In this document: in pieces, positions 18,563-27,806 of the stretch
Layout: each line of letters starts with the position of its first letter
Position numbering within the stretch: the first letter of the stretch is position 1
Assembly (NCBI RefSeq): GCF_014200755.1
Contig: NZ_JACHCM010000003.1
Coordinates: 1-64,000, forward strand
Length of the DNA stretch: 64,000 nucleotides
DNA from: Rhodanobacter sp. ANJX3
GTDB taxonomy: Bacteria; Pseudomonadota; Gammaproteobacteria; Xanthomonadales; Rhodanobacteraceae
Direction: 5' to 3'
The notes under the pieces: model-generated
Seen by the model: only the letters and a program-made list of their open reading frames with translations
What the model was told of the DNA's origin: nothing
The model's database searches: none
Program-made: the position numbers and the translations under genes

Positions 18563-19651
18563 CTAATTGTCGTCTTCGACAACCAGGACACGGCGCGTCA
18601 TGCCGCAGGTGAGATCGTAGGAGATCGTGCCCGCCTGGGCTGCAATGCGCTCGACCGGAAGCGACGGTCCCCACAGCGTGACGCGATCACCTACCCTGGC
18701 CTGCGGCGCACTACGCAGATCCAGCGTGATCAGGTCCATCGACACACGTCCTATCAGCGGAACCGGCTGCTCGCCAATCAAGACCGGCGTGCCCGCCGGC
18801 GCGCTGCGTGGGTATCCATCACCGTATCCGACGGCGGCCACGCCGACATTCATGTCTTCGGGGCAAGTCCAGGTGCCGTTGTAGCCGATCCGTTCGCCGC
18901 GCTTGATCGGATTGATCGCGATCAGCCGCGTGCTCAAGCTCATCGCTGGACGAAAGCCGAAATCCGCGCCAGTCTTGCCGTCCACCACGGACAGGCCGTA
19001 GAGCAAACCGCCGGTGCGCACCCAGTCGGCGCGCGCGTCGGGCCAGCCGATCGCGGCGGCGGAATTGGACAACGATCGCGGACCGGGCAGGCCCTGGGTC
19101 GCCTCACTAAAACGCGCCATCTGCAGCGGCGTCTGCTCGCCATCGGTGACTTCCGACTCGGAAAAGTGCGTCATCAGCCCGATCTCGGGATCAACGCCCG
19201 GCATCGCCAGCAACCGTGCATGCACCTCGGCCACGCGCTCGGGCGCGAAGCCCAGCCGATGCATGCCGCTGTCGATCTTCAGCCACACGCGCAGCTTGCC
19301 GCGCTCGGGCGTGGTGTGTGCCAACCACTGCAGCTGCGATTCGTGATGAATCGCCGCCTCCAGCATCAGCCGCTGCATCTCAGTGATGTCACTGGCGTTG
19401 TCGGGTCCGGACAGCACCACGATGCGCTGCTGGTGCCCCGCCGCGCGCAGGCGCAGCCCATCGCCGATCGCCGCCACGGCAAACATGTCGGCATCGGCGG
19501 CCAGCGCGCGCGCCACGCGCTCCAGCCCGTGGCCGTAAGCGTCGGCTTTGACCACGGCCATCACTTTCGCCGGCGCAGCGATCGCCTTCAGCCGCGCCAG
19601 GTTGTGGCGCAGCGCACCGAGATGGATGGTGGCGACGGTGGTGCGGCTCAT
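18563..19651 (-). CDS. alr: alanine racemase
   Basis: Alr interconverts L- and D-alanine to supply peptidoglycan precursors. The PLP lysine is K35 in VVKADAYGHG. The second catalytic residue is the Tyr in RIGYNGTWTC. Length 362. A dadA-like gene lies about 12 kb away, so this copy need not be the catabolic DadX. The 110-base gap to radA (18453-18562) has no recognisable feature. Confidence 0.95.
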   Translation of the reverse strand: MSRTTVATIHLGALRHNLARLKAIAAPAKVMAVVKADAYGHGLERVARALAADADMFAVAAIGDGLRLRAAGHQQRIVVLSGPDNASDITEMQRLMLEAAIHHESQLQWLAHTTPERGKLRVWLKIDSGMHRLGFAPERVAEVHARLLAMPGVDPEIGLMTHFSESEVTDGEQTPLQMARFSEATQGLPGPRSLSNSAAAIGWPDARADWVRTGGLLYGLSVVDGKTGADFGFRPAMSLSTRLIAINPIKRGERIGYNGTWTCPEDMNVGVAAVGYGDGYPRSAPAGTPVLIGEQPVPLIGRVSMDLITLDLRSAPQARVGDRVTLWGPSLPVERIAAQAGTISYDLTCGMTRRVLVVEDDN

Positions 19652-19660
19652 GACTGTTTG

Positions 19661-19865
19661 GAGCGGGGAATGGGGAATGGGGACGCGCGCAGCGCGAACG
19701 CCAAAGGCGGCCCGAAGGGCGAGTGGCGAAGCCGCGAGTAATGGGAAACGCGAAGTTCTTGCCCGCGTGTCGTTCTCTGCCCTACCGAATTTTCACCGTG
19801 GCGCAGCGAACAAATGCCACACACGCGCTGCGTGTTCCCTGTTCCCTGTTCCCTTATCCCCGCTC
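19661..19865. repeat. intergenic inverted-repeat element B (GGGAAT/GGGAAC-type)
   Basis: The left end GAGCGGGGAATGGGGAATGG and the complement of the right end, GAGCGGGGATAAGGGAACAG, share the same first nine bases, then short GGGAAT or GGGAAC tandem repeats, then CGCAGCGCG. The element exactly fills the space between the alr start (19651) and the dnaB stop (19866). The interior has no gene. Ends and interior resemble the elements at 14628 and 22896. Confidence 0.75.
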
Positions 19866-21260
19866 TCAATCGAACGTCCCGCCGAACGAATCGGAGGCGT
19901 AGTTCTCGAACTTGGTGTAGTGGCCGAGGAAGGTCAGCTTGCAGGTGTCGGTGGGGCCGTTACGCTGCTTGCCGATGATGATTTCGGCCATGCCCTTGTC
20001 CGGCGATTCCTTGTTGTAGTAATCGTCGCGGTAGATGAACATGATCACGTCCGCGTCCTGCTCGATAGCGCCGGATTCGCGCAGATCGGACATCATCGGC
20101 CGCTTGTCGGCGCGCTGCTCGAGCGAGCGGTTCAACTGAGAGAGTGCGATCACGGGTACGTTCAACTCCTTGGCTAGGCCCTTGAGTGAACGCGAAATTT
20201 CTGAAATTTCGGTGGCGCGATTCTCCTTGTTGCCGGGCACCTGCATCAGCTGCAGATAATCGATCACGATCAGGCCCAGACCGCCGTGCTCGCGATGCAG
20301 TCGGCGCGCGCGCGAGCGCATCTCGACCGGCGACAGGCTGGGCGTGTCGTCGATGAAGATTTTCGCCTCGGACAGGATCTGAATGGCGTTGGAGACGCGC
20401 GGCCAGTCTTCCTCCTGCAGGTCGCCGTTGCGCAGATGCTGCTGATGGATGCGCCCGACCGAGGAGATCAGGCGGAATGCCAGCTGCGAGGCGGACATTT
20501 CCATCGAGAACACCACCACCGCCTTCTTGCTGCGGATGGCTGCGGTCTCGGCGATATTCAGTGCGAACGCGGTCTTGCCCATCGAGGGACGCGCCGCCAC
20601 GATGATCAAATCCGACGGCTGCAAACCCGAGGTGAGGTTGTCCAGATCGGTGAAGCCGGTAGTGATGCCGGTGAGCTGGCCGCGGTTTTCGTAGCGCTCG
20701 GTCAGCAGGCGGAAGGCGTCCTTCACCGCCTCGCGCATGGAGACGGAATCCTTCTTGCCGCGCGCGCCGGATTCGGCGATGTGGAACACGCGCTGCTCGG
20801 CGCTTTCCAGCACCTCCTGCATGCTCTTGCCTTCCGGTCGATAGCCGTCTTCGGTGATCGACGTACCCGCGTCGATCAGCTGACGCATCACCGACTTCTC
20901 GCGCACGATGCCGGCATACGCGGTGATGTTGGCTGCACTGGGCGTGCTGTTGGCCAACTCGATCAAATAGCCCGCGCCGCCAACCATCTCAGCAAGGCCG
21001 TTGCTCTCGAACCAATCGCCCAGGGTCACCGCGTCGCACGGCATACCCTTGTTGGCCAGCTCGTTGATGGCGCGCCAGATCAACCGGTGATCCTTGCGAT
21101 AGAAATCCAGCTCGGAAAGTTTGTCGGCCACCTTGTCCAGCGCGTCTGGCGCCAGCATGAGGCCGCCCAGCACGGCCTGCTCCGCGTCGATCGAATGCGG
21201 CGGCACGCGCAACGCCTCGATCGCCGAGGAAGAAGACTTGCGGTCGGGCACGAAGGACAT
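19866..21260 (-). CDS. dnaB: replicative DNA helicase DnaB
   Basis: DnaB is the hexameric 5'-3' fork helicase. The N-terminal DnaG-binding domain (PPHSIDAEQAVLGGLM) is followed by a RecA-like motor with Walker A ARPSMGKTAFA and Walker B LIVIDYLQLM. Length 464, without an intein. It is downstream of rpsF-rpsR-rplI on the same strand but separated by a terminator (21446-21471) and 185 bases containing two DnaA boxes, so it probably has its own promoter. Confidence 0.97.
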   Translation of the reverse strand: MSFVPDRKSSSSAIEALRVPPHSIDAEQAVLGGLMLAPDALDKVADKLSELDFYRKDHRLIWRAINELANKGMPCDAVTLGDWFESNGLAEMVGGAGYLIELANSTPSAANITAYAGIVREKSVMRQLIDAGTSITEDGYRPEGKSMQEVLESAEQRVFHIAESGARGKKDSVSMREAVKDAFRLLTERYENRGQLTGITTGFTDLDNLTSGLQPSDLIIVAARPSMGKTAFALNIAETAAIRSKKAVVVFSMEMSASQLAFRLISSVGRIHQQHLRNGDLQEEDWPRVSNAIQILSEAKIFIDDTPSLSPVEMRSRARRLHREHGGLGLIVIDYLQLMQVPGNKENRATEISEISRSLKGLAKELNVPVIALSQLNRSLEQRADKRPMMSDLRESGAIEQDADVIMFIYRDDYYNKESPDKGMAEIIIGKQRNGPTDTCKLTFLGHYTKFENYASDSFGGTFD

Positions 21261-21362
21261 GGATTTACCTCACGGAGAAACGAGCCTGCGCCGACGCCGA
21301 AGGCATGGCAGCTCTGGCCATCATCATACGCGGCGTCATCTCAACCACCGAGACAATAACTC

Positions 21363-21392
21363 TGTGGATAAGCTGTGTGTTGCTGTGGATAG
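21363..21392 (-). promoter_or_regulatory. pair of DnaA boxes upstream of dnaB
   Basis: On the minus strand, 21371-21363 reads TTATCCACA, the perfect DnaA box, and 21392-21384 reads CTATCCACA, one mismatch. They are 21 bases apart, two helical turns, and 103 bases or more upstream of the dnaB start. Family knowledge suggests DnaA binding; regulation of dnaB is inference. Confidence 0.65.
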
Positions 21393-21445
21393 AAGTAGGC
21401 CGGATGGCCCGAGAACCTCGATCCATCGTACATATCTACCCAAAG

Positions 21446-21471
21446 AAAAGGGCGCCCGAAGGCGCCCTTTT
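21446..21471 (-). terminator. intrinsic terminator of rpsF-rpsR-rplI
   Basis: The stem AAAAGGGCGCC and GGCGCCCTTTT encloses a CGAA/TTCG tetraloop. The hairpin is symmetric, with T-runs on both strands. It lies 26 bases beyond the rplI stop. Confidence 0.85.
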
Positions 21472-21497
21472 CATGGCATCGAAGCCAGCTCTGAAGC

Positions 21498-21947
21498 TTA
21501 CTTGTCGCCGACCACGATCACCTTGACGGTGGTGTGGATGTCCGCGTGCAGATGCACGGCGACGTCGTACTCGCCGGTGTTGCGCAGCGGGCCTTCGCCG
21601 AGAATCACTTCGTTCTTGTTCACCGCGAAGCCGGCAGCTGACAACGCCTCGGCGATATCGCGAGGACCGACCGAACCGAACAGCTTGCCTTCGGCACTGG
21701 CGTGTGCCGAGATGGTAACGGACGCATCGGCCAGCTTGGTCTGACGGCTCTGGGCATCGGCCAGCAGGCTGTCCGCCTTGGCTTCGTACTCGGCACGGCG
21801 CTGCTCGAACGCGGCCAGATTGGCGGCATTGACGCGAACCGCCTTGCCCTGCGGCAGGAGGAAGTTGCGGCCGTAACCCGGCTTTACGACGACCTTGTCG
21901 CCGAGCGTGCCGAGATTGCGGACTTTCTGCAGAAGAATGAGTTCCAT
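21498..21947 (-). CDS. rplI: 50S ribosomal protein L9
   Basis: L9 binds 23S rRNA near the L1 stalk. The N-terminal signature [19 protein letters not shown] and [13 protein letters not shown] is complete, followed by the long connecting helix and the C-terminal domain ([16 protein letters not shown]). Length 149. It is the last gene of rpsF-rpsR-rplI. The 135-base gap to rpsR contains GC-rich hairpins but no gene. Confidence 0.98.
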   Translation of the reverse strand: MELILLQKVRNLGTLGDKVVVKPGYGRNFLLPQGKAVRVNAANLAAFEQRRAEYEAKADSLLADAQSRQTKLADASVTISAHASAEGKLFGSVGPRDIAEALSAAGFAVNKNEVILGEGPLRNTGEYDVAVHLHADIHTTVKVIVVGDK

Positions 21948-22082
21948 GGTGTATCCCTATTCGTTAGCGCCGGTGTGGCCCGACGCAGCCGTGGACGGCT
22001 GTCCGAAATATCTGAAGGTCCCGCCCGGACATAGCCGGGCGAAACCGATGGCAGGCGGCCCGAAGGTCGCCCGCCGACACGA

Positions 22083-22313
22083 TCAGACGTCGTGGTTGTC
22101 GGTGTACGGCAGCAGCGAGAGGAAGCGCGCGCGCTTGATCGCCGTGGCCAGCTGACGCTGATAGCGCGCCTTGGTTCCGGTGATGCGGCTGGGCACGATC
22201 TTGCCATTCTCGGTTACGTACTGACGCAGCGTATTGAGATCCTTGTAGTCGATCTCTTTGACGTCTTCGGCAGTGAAGCGGCAGAACTTGCGGCGGCGGA
22301 AAAACTTGGACAT
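22083..22313 (-). CDS. rpsR: 30S ribosomal protein S18
   Basis: S18 pairs with S6 on the 30S platform. The 76-residue protein has the core [22 protein letters not shown] and [21 protein letters not shown] segment. It begins 15 bases after the rpsF stop. Confidence 0.98.
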   Translation of the reverse strand: MSKFFRRRKFCRFTAEDVKEIDYKDLNTLRQYVTENGKIVPSRITGTKARYQRQLATAIKRARFLSLLPYTDNHDV

Positions 22314-22328
22314 GGTCTTGAGCTCCTA

Positions 22329-22739
22329 TCAGTCGTCGCTGTCGCGATCGTTGTCGCGGTCGAGACCGCCATCGTCGTCATCGCGGCGACGCGAGGACTT
22401 GGCATCATCTTTCTCTTTGCTCTTGATGATGAAGGACGGCTCGGTATCGGCCTCGTCACGACGCACCACCAGATGGCGCAGCACGGCGTCGTTGAAGCGG
22501 AAACCCGACTCCAGCTCGTTCAGCGCGTTCTGGCTCACTTCGATGTTGAGCATCACGTAATGGGCCTTGGCCAGATTCGCGATCGGATAGGCCAGCTGAC
22601 GACGGCCCCAGTCTTCCAGGCGATGCAGCTTGCCACCGTCGGTCTCGACCAGCGCCTTGTAGCGCTCGATCATCGCCGGAACCTGCTCGCTCTGATCAGG
22701 GTGGACCAGAAACACGATTTCGTAATGACGCAGGGTCAT
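22329..22739 (-). CDS. rpsF: 30S ribosomal protein S6
   Basis: S6 has the family start [20 protein letters not shown], then [17 protein letters not shown]. The 136-residue protein ends in an acidic/basic tail ([20 protein letters not shown]) longer than in many relatives; E. coli S6 tails are post-translationally glutamylated by RimK, but this one lacks a Glu run. ATG 22739 follows AAGGAGTC, which rejects the 22 extra upstream codons that are also open. Confidence 0.97.
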   Translation of the reverse strand: MTLRHYEIVFLVHPDQSEQVPAMIERYKALVETDGGKLHRLEDWGRRQLAYPIANLAKAHYVMLNIEVSQNALNELESGFRFNDAVLRHLVVRRDEADTEPSFIIKSKEKDDAKSSRRRDDDDGGLDRDNDRDSDD

Positions 22740-22895
22740 TGTGGTTTGACTCCTTATGGATGCGGCCTGACGGCCTTGCAGCCTCCCGCCGTTGCGGTGA
22801 GGCAAGTGCCCGCGCGGACGTGTAAGGTCCAGACAGAAGCGGAATTGTACGGTGTCGGCGGTAGATCGCGCAAGTTGTTGGTGCGCAAGGGCTTA

Positions 22896-22985
22896 GGGGC
22901 GAGGGAGGAGCCGCGAGGGCGCAAAGACCGAACGGCGCGAAAACTGCAGGTGGGACGACAATGCTCACCCCTCGTCTCTCGCCCC
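22896..22985. repeat. intergenic inverted-repeat element C (MITE-like)
   Basis: The left end GGGGCGAGGGAGGAG (22896-22910) is imperfectly complementary to the right end CTCGTCTCTCGCCCC (22971-22985), with about 60 bases between. It resembles element A at 14628-14757. It lies between rpsF and the iscA-like gene, ending eight bases before the latter's stop. Confidence 0.65.
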
Positions 22986-22993
22986 TGTTCTGC

Positions 22994-23320
22994 CTACCCC
23001 ACCGTAAAACTCTCGCCGCAGCCGCATTCGCCGGTGGCATTGGGGTTGTGGAAGACGAAGCTCGCGTTGAGTCCCTGACGCTGAAAATCGATCACCGTGC
23101 CTTCCACCAGAGCCAGGCTCTTGTCGTTGACGATCAGCGGCAGCCCATCCACGTCGACCGTTTTGTCGCCCTCATCCAGGGTCTCGGCCAGATCGACCAC
23201 ATAGGCGAAGCCCGAGCAGCCGGTGCGCTTGACGCCAAAACGCACACCGGCAGCGGTCGGCGTGCGGGCCAGAAAATGGCGCATGCGGTCGCTGGCGGCA
23301 GGAGTGATCGTGATGGTCAT
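22994..23320 (-). CDS. iscA: A-type iron-sulphur carrier, IscA-like
   Basis: A-type carriers deliver iron-sulphur clusters to apoproteins. The three ligand cysteines are C35, C99 and C101 in RTGCSGFAY and ECGCGESF, exactly the IscA numbering, and the sequence is nearer IscA than ErpA. The gene stands alone rather than in an isc or suf operon, so it could serve as the general or ErpA-like carrier. ATG 23320 (MTITITP) is the start that gives 108 residues, the family's length; the frame is open 54 codons further upstream. Confidence 0.88.
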   Translation of the reverse strand: MTITITPAASDRMRHFLARTPTAAGVRFGVKRTGCSGFAYVVDLAETLDEGDKTVDVDGLPLIVNDKSLALVEGTVIDFQRQGLNASFVFHNPNATGECGCGESFTVG

Positions 23321-23530
23321 GGCGGCAGGTACAACCTCTAACGGCAACGTGAAACAGGAGGGCGAAACGGGCCCGATGCGCCGATCGGACAAGCAAGGCC
23401 GCTGCAAAGTCGCGGCATCCGTGAAAGCTACATTATCATGGCGGCTCAACTTGCATGCCCGACGCGCGGCGTGCGCTTCCATTTTCGGTCGCCCTGTCTA
23501 GATAAGGCGTCCAAGCAGGAGTTTCAATTC

Positions 23531-24946
23531 ATGGCAGTGGTCAGCCCGACGGTTTGCAGCGTGAAACAGGCCCTATCCGGTGCCATCGAGGCCGGCAGCA
23601 GCGTCACCGTGCGTGGCTGGGTGCGGACGCGGCGCGATTCCAAGGCAGGCCTGTCCTTCGTCAACGTCACCGACGGCTCCTGTTTCGATCCGATCCAGGC
23701 CGTGGTACCGGCCACGCTGGCCAATTACGACACCGAAGTGAAGCACCTCACGGCCGGTGCCGGCGTGATCGTCAGCGGCACTCTGGTGCCCTCGCAGGGC
23801 AAGGGCCAGAGCTTCGAGCTGCAGGCCACATCGGTCGAAGTGACCGGCCTGGTCGATGATCCGGAAACCTATCCGATCCAACCCAAGCAGCACTCGATGG
23901 AATTCCTGCGCGAGGTCGCCCACCTGCGCCCGCGCACCAACCTGTTCGGCGCGGTGACCCGCGTGCGCCATACGATGATGATGGCGATTCATCGCCATCT
24001 CACCGAGCGCGGCTACTTCTGGATCAACACGCCGATCATCACCACCTCCGACGCCGAGGGCGCCGGCGACATGTTCCGCCTGTCCACGCTGGACCTGGCC
24101 AACCTGCCGCGCGACGACAAGGGCAAGATCGACTTCCGCAAGGATTTCTTCGGCCGCGAAGCGTTTCTGACGGTGTCGGGCCAACTCAACGTCGAGTCGT
24201 ACTGCATGGCGATGAGCAAGGTCTACACATTTGGACCGACCTTCCGCGCGGAAAACTCCAACACGCCGCGACATCTGGCCGAGTTCTGGATGGTGGAGCC
24301 GGAAATAGCCTTCGCCGACCTCAGCGTCAACGCGGACGAAGCCGAAGCGTTGCTCAAAGCCATCTTCAAAACCATTCTCGACGAACGTGCCGATGACATG
24401 GCATTTTTTGCCGAGCGCGTGCAGAGCGACGCAATCAGCCGTCTAGAAGCTTTTATCGCCAAACCATTCGAACGCATTGATTACACCGATGCGATTACCA
24501 TCCTGCAGAAGTCCGGTCAAAAGTTCGACTACCCCGTAGCCTGGGGTATCGACCTGCAGACCGAGCACGAGCGTTATCTGGCCGAGAAACATATCGGCCG
24601 GCCTGTGGTCGTAATGAACTACCCCGAAGCGATCAAGGCTTTCTACATGCGCTTGAACGACGACGAAAAAACGGTGGCCGCGATGGACGTGCTGGCGCCC
24701 GGCATCGGCGAAATCATCGGCGGTGCACAGCGCGAGGAACGGCTGGACTATCTGGACCGCCGGATGACCCAGTTCGGTCTCGATATGGCCACTTACGGTT
24801 GGTACCGTGATCTGCGCCGCTACGGCACGGTGCCGCATGCTGGTTTCGGTCTGGGCTTCGAACGTCTGCTGGTGTACGTATGCGGGCTGTCGAACATCCG
24901 CGATGCCATCCCCTTCCCTCGCGCCGCCGGCACGGCCGAATTCTGA
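23531..24946 (+). CDS. asnS: asparagine--tRNA ligase
   Basis: AsnRS is a class IIb synthetase. It has the OB-fold anticodon domain ([20 protein letters not shown]) and class II motifs, including [21 protein letters not shown] and the motif-3 [16 protein letters not shown]. Length 471. ATG 23531 has AGGAG ten bases upstream; 31 extra codons are open upstream. The presence of AsnRS means Asn-tRNA does not depend on the GatCAB transamidation route. The 210 bases before it (23321-23530) hold only promoters. Confidence 0.96.
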   Translation: MAVVSPTVCSVKQALSGAIEAGSSVTVRGWVRTRRDSKAGLSFVNVTDGSCFDPIQAVVPATLANYDTEVKHLTAGAGVIVSGTLVPSQGKGQSFELQATSVEVTGLVDDPETYPIQPKQHSMEFLREVAHLRPRTNLFGAVTRVRHTMMMAIHRHLTERGYFWINTPIITTSDAEGAGDMFRLSTLDLANLPRDDKGKIDFRKDFFGREAFLTVSGQLNVESYCMAMSKVYTFGPTFRAENSNTPRHLAEFWMVEPEIAFADLSVNADEAEALLKAIFKTILDERADDMAFFAERVQSDAISRLEAFIAKPFERIDYTDAITILQKSGQKFDYPVAWGIDLQTEHERYLAEKHIGRPVVVMNYPEAIKAFYMRLNDDEKTVAAMDVLAPGIGEIIGGAQREERLDYLDRRMTQFGLDMATYGWYRDLRRYGTVPHAGFGLGFERLLVYVCGLSNIRDAIPFPRAAGTAEF

Positions 24947-24960
24947 GTAACGCCAAGGCA

Positions 24961-25833
24961 ATGACGTATCGATTACCCGCACTGTCCGTCGCGCTGATAT
25001 CCATTGTCCTGCTGGGTGGCTGCCATACCGCCAAGAGCCTGATACCGGACACGCTGATTCCACCGAACCTCCGACCACCATCCGAGAAAGACGGCGACGC
25101 GTTGAAGCTGGCGCAGAAAAAGCTGCAGGACGCATCGCCATGCTGCAGCAGCTTCGCCGATTTTTCCTACCAGACCATTCTGCCGTGGCAGCCTCAAAAG
25201 TTTGTGCTTGGCAGCGATGCCATGGTGGCCAACTTGAACGGCGCGCATAGCTACTTTCTGGCCTTTCGCCTGCCTACCGGCATCAAGCTGCCTTATCGCG
25301 TGGCGATAAAGTCGGAATTGAACGGTCGCTGGTTGAGTTCGAGCTATCTCTTTGCGCCCACCGTCGTCACGCTGGATGACGGCTTTCAGCCGATCGGCAC
25401 CAGCGATATCACCTTGTGCGAGCACGTAGGCTGGAGCAGCGAAACCACCGGGGCCTTCGGTGCGATGTCGATCAAGGACGAAAAGGCGCGCTATCTGTTG
25501 GTGTACAGCTCGGCGGCGCAGCAGTCGGGCAAAACCTATTGGGAGCAGTCTCCCGCAGCCGCGACCACGAGCACCAGCGGCTCCACGCCTTCGCTGGCCA
25601 TGAATGCCAGCGGTACCTTCAGCGTGCCGCACGGCCCCGACGGTACGCTTTGGATCGGCATGATGGACAAGACCTATGCCAAGGCCGTGGACAAGGCGAT
25701 CTGCAAAAAGCCGCCGCCAGGCAGCGGCGTGCTCAATACGCTGCGCGCCGATCTGCCGATTCCATGGATCAACGGCAGTAAGGACACCACCGACAGCAGC
25801 AACAAGTCCGACGACAACAAGAGCACGCAATGA
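24961..25833 (+). CDS. MalM-like lipoprotein
   Basis: This 290-residue envelope lipoprotein has lipobox VLLGGC (Cys about residue 20). The region SPCCSSFADFSYQTI and SYLFAPTVVTLDDGFQPIGTS resembles the MalM family, periplasmic proteins of unknown biochemical role encoded with maltose genes in E. coli. No maltose genes are here. The tail is Ser/Asp/Lys-rich (TTDSSNKSDDNKSTQ). It follows asnS by 14 bases and overlaps the next gene at ATGA. MalM kinship is by pattern only. Confidence 0.75.
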   Translation: MTYRLPALSVALISIVLLGGCHTAKSLIPDTLIPPNLRPPSEKDGDALKLAQKKLQDASPCCSSFADFSYQTILPWQPQKFVLGSDAMVANLNGAHSYFLAFRLPTGIKLPYRVAIKSELNGRWLSSSYLFAPTVVTLDDGFQPIGTSDITLCEHVGWSSETTGAFGAMSIKDEKARYLLVYSSAAQQSGKTYWEQSPAAATTSTSGSTPSLAMNASGTFSVPHGPDGTLWIGMMDKTYAKAVDKAICKKPPPGSGVLNTLRADLPIPWINGSKDTTDSSNKSDDNKSTQ

Positions 25834-26141
25834 TCGCTCTCTATCTGGCGCTGCTGCTCATTGGCGTCATCGCATTCGTGCTCTCGTACGTCGCCCAGTT
25901 CAGGCTTGCCGGGCTCATGCGGCAGCGCCATCCGCAGCAGTGGAAAATCATCGCCGAGCCGGAGTCGGGCAGGCCCTCGGGTTTGCGTACCTGGGTCCGC
26001 ATGCAGCACGCGATGCGCTCGCCCGCCATCGCCGTGCTGGAAGACGCGGCCATCAATCGCTGGCTGCGCGTGTGGCGGACAAGCCCATGGTTGGGCTGGA
26101 CCTGCTGGCTGGCCGCGCTCGCCATGCGTCTGCTGCATTGA
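25830..26141 (+). CDS. small membrane protein, UspB-like topology
   Basis: The 103-residue protein has one membrane helix at each end (LYLALLLIGVIAFVLSYVA and WLGWTCWLAALAMRLL) with a basic stretch between. Size and topology resemble universal stress protein B of E. coli, but sequence identity is too low to name it. It overlaps the upstream lipoprotein by four bases (ATGA), so the two are translationally coupled. Confidence 0.7.
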   Translation: MIALYLALLLIGVIAFVLSYVAQFRLAGLMRQRHPQQWKIIAEPESGRPSGLRTWVRMQHAMRSPAIAVLEDAAINRWLRVWRTSPWLGWTCWLAALAMRLLH

Positions 26142-26160
26142 CCCTGGAACGGAGCGCACC

Positions 26161-26952
26161 ATGCAACTAGATCTGAAAGGACGACATGCGCTGGTCTGCG
26201 GCGCGTCGCAAGGCATCGGCCGCGCCAGCGCCGTCGAACTGGCCGAACTCGGTGCCGACGTCACCTTGCTTGCGCGTTCAAGCGATGCGCTGAAATCCGT
26301 GGCTGAGAGCCTACCGCGTATTCACGATACGCAGCGGCACCGCTGGCACGCCGTCGACATGCAGGACACCGCCGCGCTGCAAACAACGACGAACGGAATT
26401 GTGGCGCAAGCGCCCGTGCACATCCTCGTCAATAACACCGGCGGGCCAGCCGGCGGACCGATCCAGAACGCGCCACTGGCCGAATTCGAACACGCTTTCC
26501 GGCAGCAGCTGCTGGCCGGCCAGGTGCTGCTGCAGGCGGTGCTTCCGGGCATGCGCGCAAGCGGTTACGGGCGCCTGGTCAACGTGATCTCCACCTCGGT
26601 CAAGGAGCCGATCGCCGGCCTTGGCGTATCCAATACCGTGCGCGCCGCCGTGGCGGCGTGGGCCAAAACGCTGGCCGGGGAGCTGGCGGCCGACGGCATC
26701 ACCGTCAACAGCGTGCTGCCGGGATACACCCGAACGCAGCGGCTGGACAGCCTGCTGGCGGCGCAGGCGAAATCCAGCGGGCGCAGCGAACACGACATAG
26801 CGGAAAGCCTGCTTGCCGGCGTACCGGCGCGCCGCTTCGGCGAAGCCGGCGAAGTGGCTGCCGTTATCGCCTTTCTGTGTACGCCGGCCGCGGCCTACGT
26901 CAACGGCGTCAGCATCGCCGTCGACGGCGGCCGTACCCGTTCGCTGAGCTGA
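26161..26952 (+). CDS. SDR-family oxidoreductase lacking the catalytic Tyr/Lys pair
   Basis: This 263-residue Rossmann protein has the cofactor motif CGASQGIGRA, the NNTGG (NNAG-like) strand, and the C-terminal DGG of classical SDRs similar to 3-oxoacyl-ACP reductases. The catalytic Ser is in ISTSV, but the expected YxxxK thirteen residues on reads SNTVR: Tyr is Ser and Lys is Arg. Either it uses another mechanism or it binds nucleotide without the usual catalysis. Two bases short of a GGAG-led ATG at 26161. It is followed by nei after six bases. Confidence 0.85.
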   Translation: MQLDLKGRHALVCGASQGIGRASAVELAELGADVTLLARSSDALKSVAESLPRIHDTQRHRWHAVDMQDTAALQTTTNGIVAQAPVHILVNNTGGPAGGPIQNAPLAEFEHAFRQQLLAGQVLLQAVLPGMRASGYGRLVNVISTSVKEPIAGLGVSNTVRAAVAAWAKTLAGELAADGITVNSVLPGYTRTQRLDSLLAAQAKSSGRSEHDIAESLLAGVPARRFGEAGEVAAVIAFLCTPAAAYVNGVSIAVDGGRTRSLS

Positions 26953-26958
26953 CCGACG

Positions 26959-27750
26959 ATGCCCGAAGGTCCTGAAATCCGCCGAGCGGCCGATGCGCTG
27001 GCCGCCGCCGTGGTCGGACAGCCGCTGCGCATGATCTGGTTTGCCTATGCCGAGCTCAAGTCGTACGAAAAGGCATTGCAGGGTCGTCGCATCGAAGCGA
27101 TCACGCCCCAGGGCAAAGCCCTGCTCACCCGCTTCGACAACGGCCTGACCCTGTACAGCCACAACCAGCTTTATGGCGTCTGGCGCGTCGCCAAGGCGGG
27201 CCAGCGCCCGACAACCAGTCGCGTGCTGCGCGTCGCACTTGAAACCGCCGAACAATCGATTCTTCTGTACAGCGCCTCCGATATCTCGATCTGGCCGACC
27301 GAGCGTGTGCACGAACATCCGTTTCTGCAGCGAATCGGGCCGGATGTGCTCGACGAGACGCTCGACGAAGTCGGCGTGGCAGCGCGACTGGTCGACCGCC
27401 AATTTGCGCGACGCCAGCTGGGCGCGCTGCTGCTCGACCAGACGTTCCTCGCCGGATTGGGAAATTATCTGCGGGTGGAAATTCTCTGGCAGGCGCAGCT
27501 GCTGCCGACGCGTCGGCCGGCGGATCTGAGCGATACCGAACGGCATGCGCTGACCCATGCCCTGCTCGATCTGCCGCGACGCTCTTACCAGACCCGCGGC
27601 CGCCGCGGCCCCGGCCACCTGCAGGACACGCCGTTCAAATTCCGCGCGTACGAGCGCGAAGGCCGACCGTGCCCGCGTTGCAAAACCGTGCTGCAGAAAA
27701 GCACGGTGGCCAGTCGCCCGTTTTACTTCTGCCCCGACTGCCAGCGCTGA
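26959..27750 (+). CDS. nei: endonuclease VIII (Nei), DNA glycosylase/AP lyase
   Basis: Nei removes oxidised pyrimidines and cleaves abasic sites by beta,delta-elimination. It has the N-terminal MPEGPEIRRAAD, with the catalytic Pro and Glu, then the helix-two-turn-helix, and a C-terminal zinc finger (CPRCKTVLQKS ... CPDC). Length 263. The PEGPEI start is the Nei rather than the MutM (PELPEV) form. Confidence 0.93.
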   Translation: MPEGPEIRRAADALAAAVVGQPLRMIWFAYAELKSYEKALQGRRIEAITPQGKALLTRFDNGLTLYSHNQLYGVWRVAKAGQRPTTSRVLRVALETAEQSILLYSASDISIWPTERVHEHPFLQRIGPDVLDETLDEVGVAARLVDRQFARRQLGALLLDQTFLAGLGNYLRVEILWQAQLLPTRRPADLSDTERHALTHALLDLPRRSYQTRGRRGPGHLQDTPFKFRAYEREGRPCPRCKTVLQKSTVASRPFYFCPDCQR

Positions 27751-27806
27751 GCTCGCGTATGCTGCGCGATGGATTCCTTCCGAACGCCTCACCGGAGACT
27801 CTCGCG

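Noticed and set aside
26311..27792. 493-codon minus-strand frame opposite the SDR and nei genes
   Set aside because: It spans two well-supported plus-strand genes and shows only low-complexity composition.
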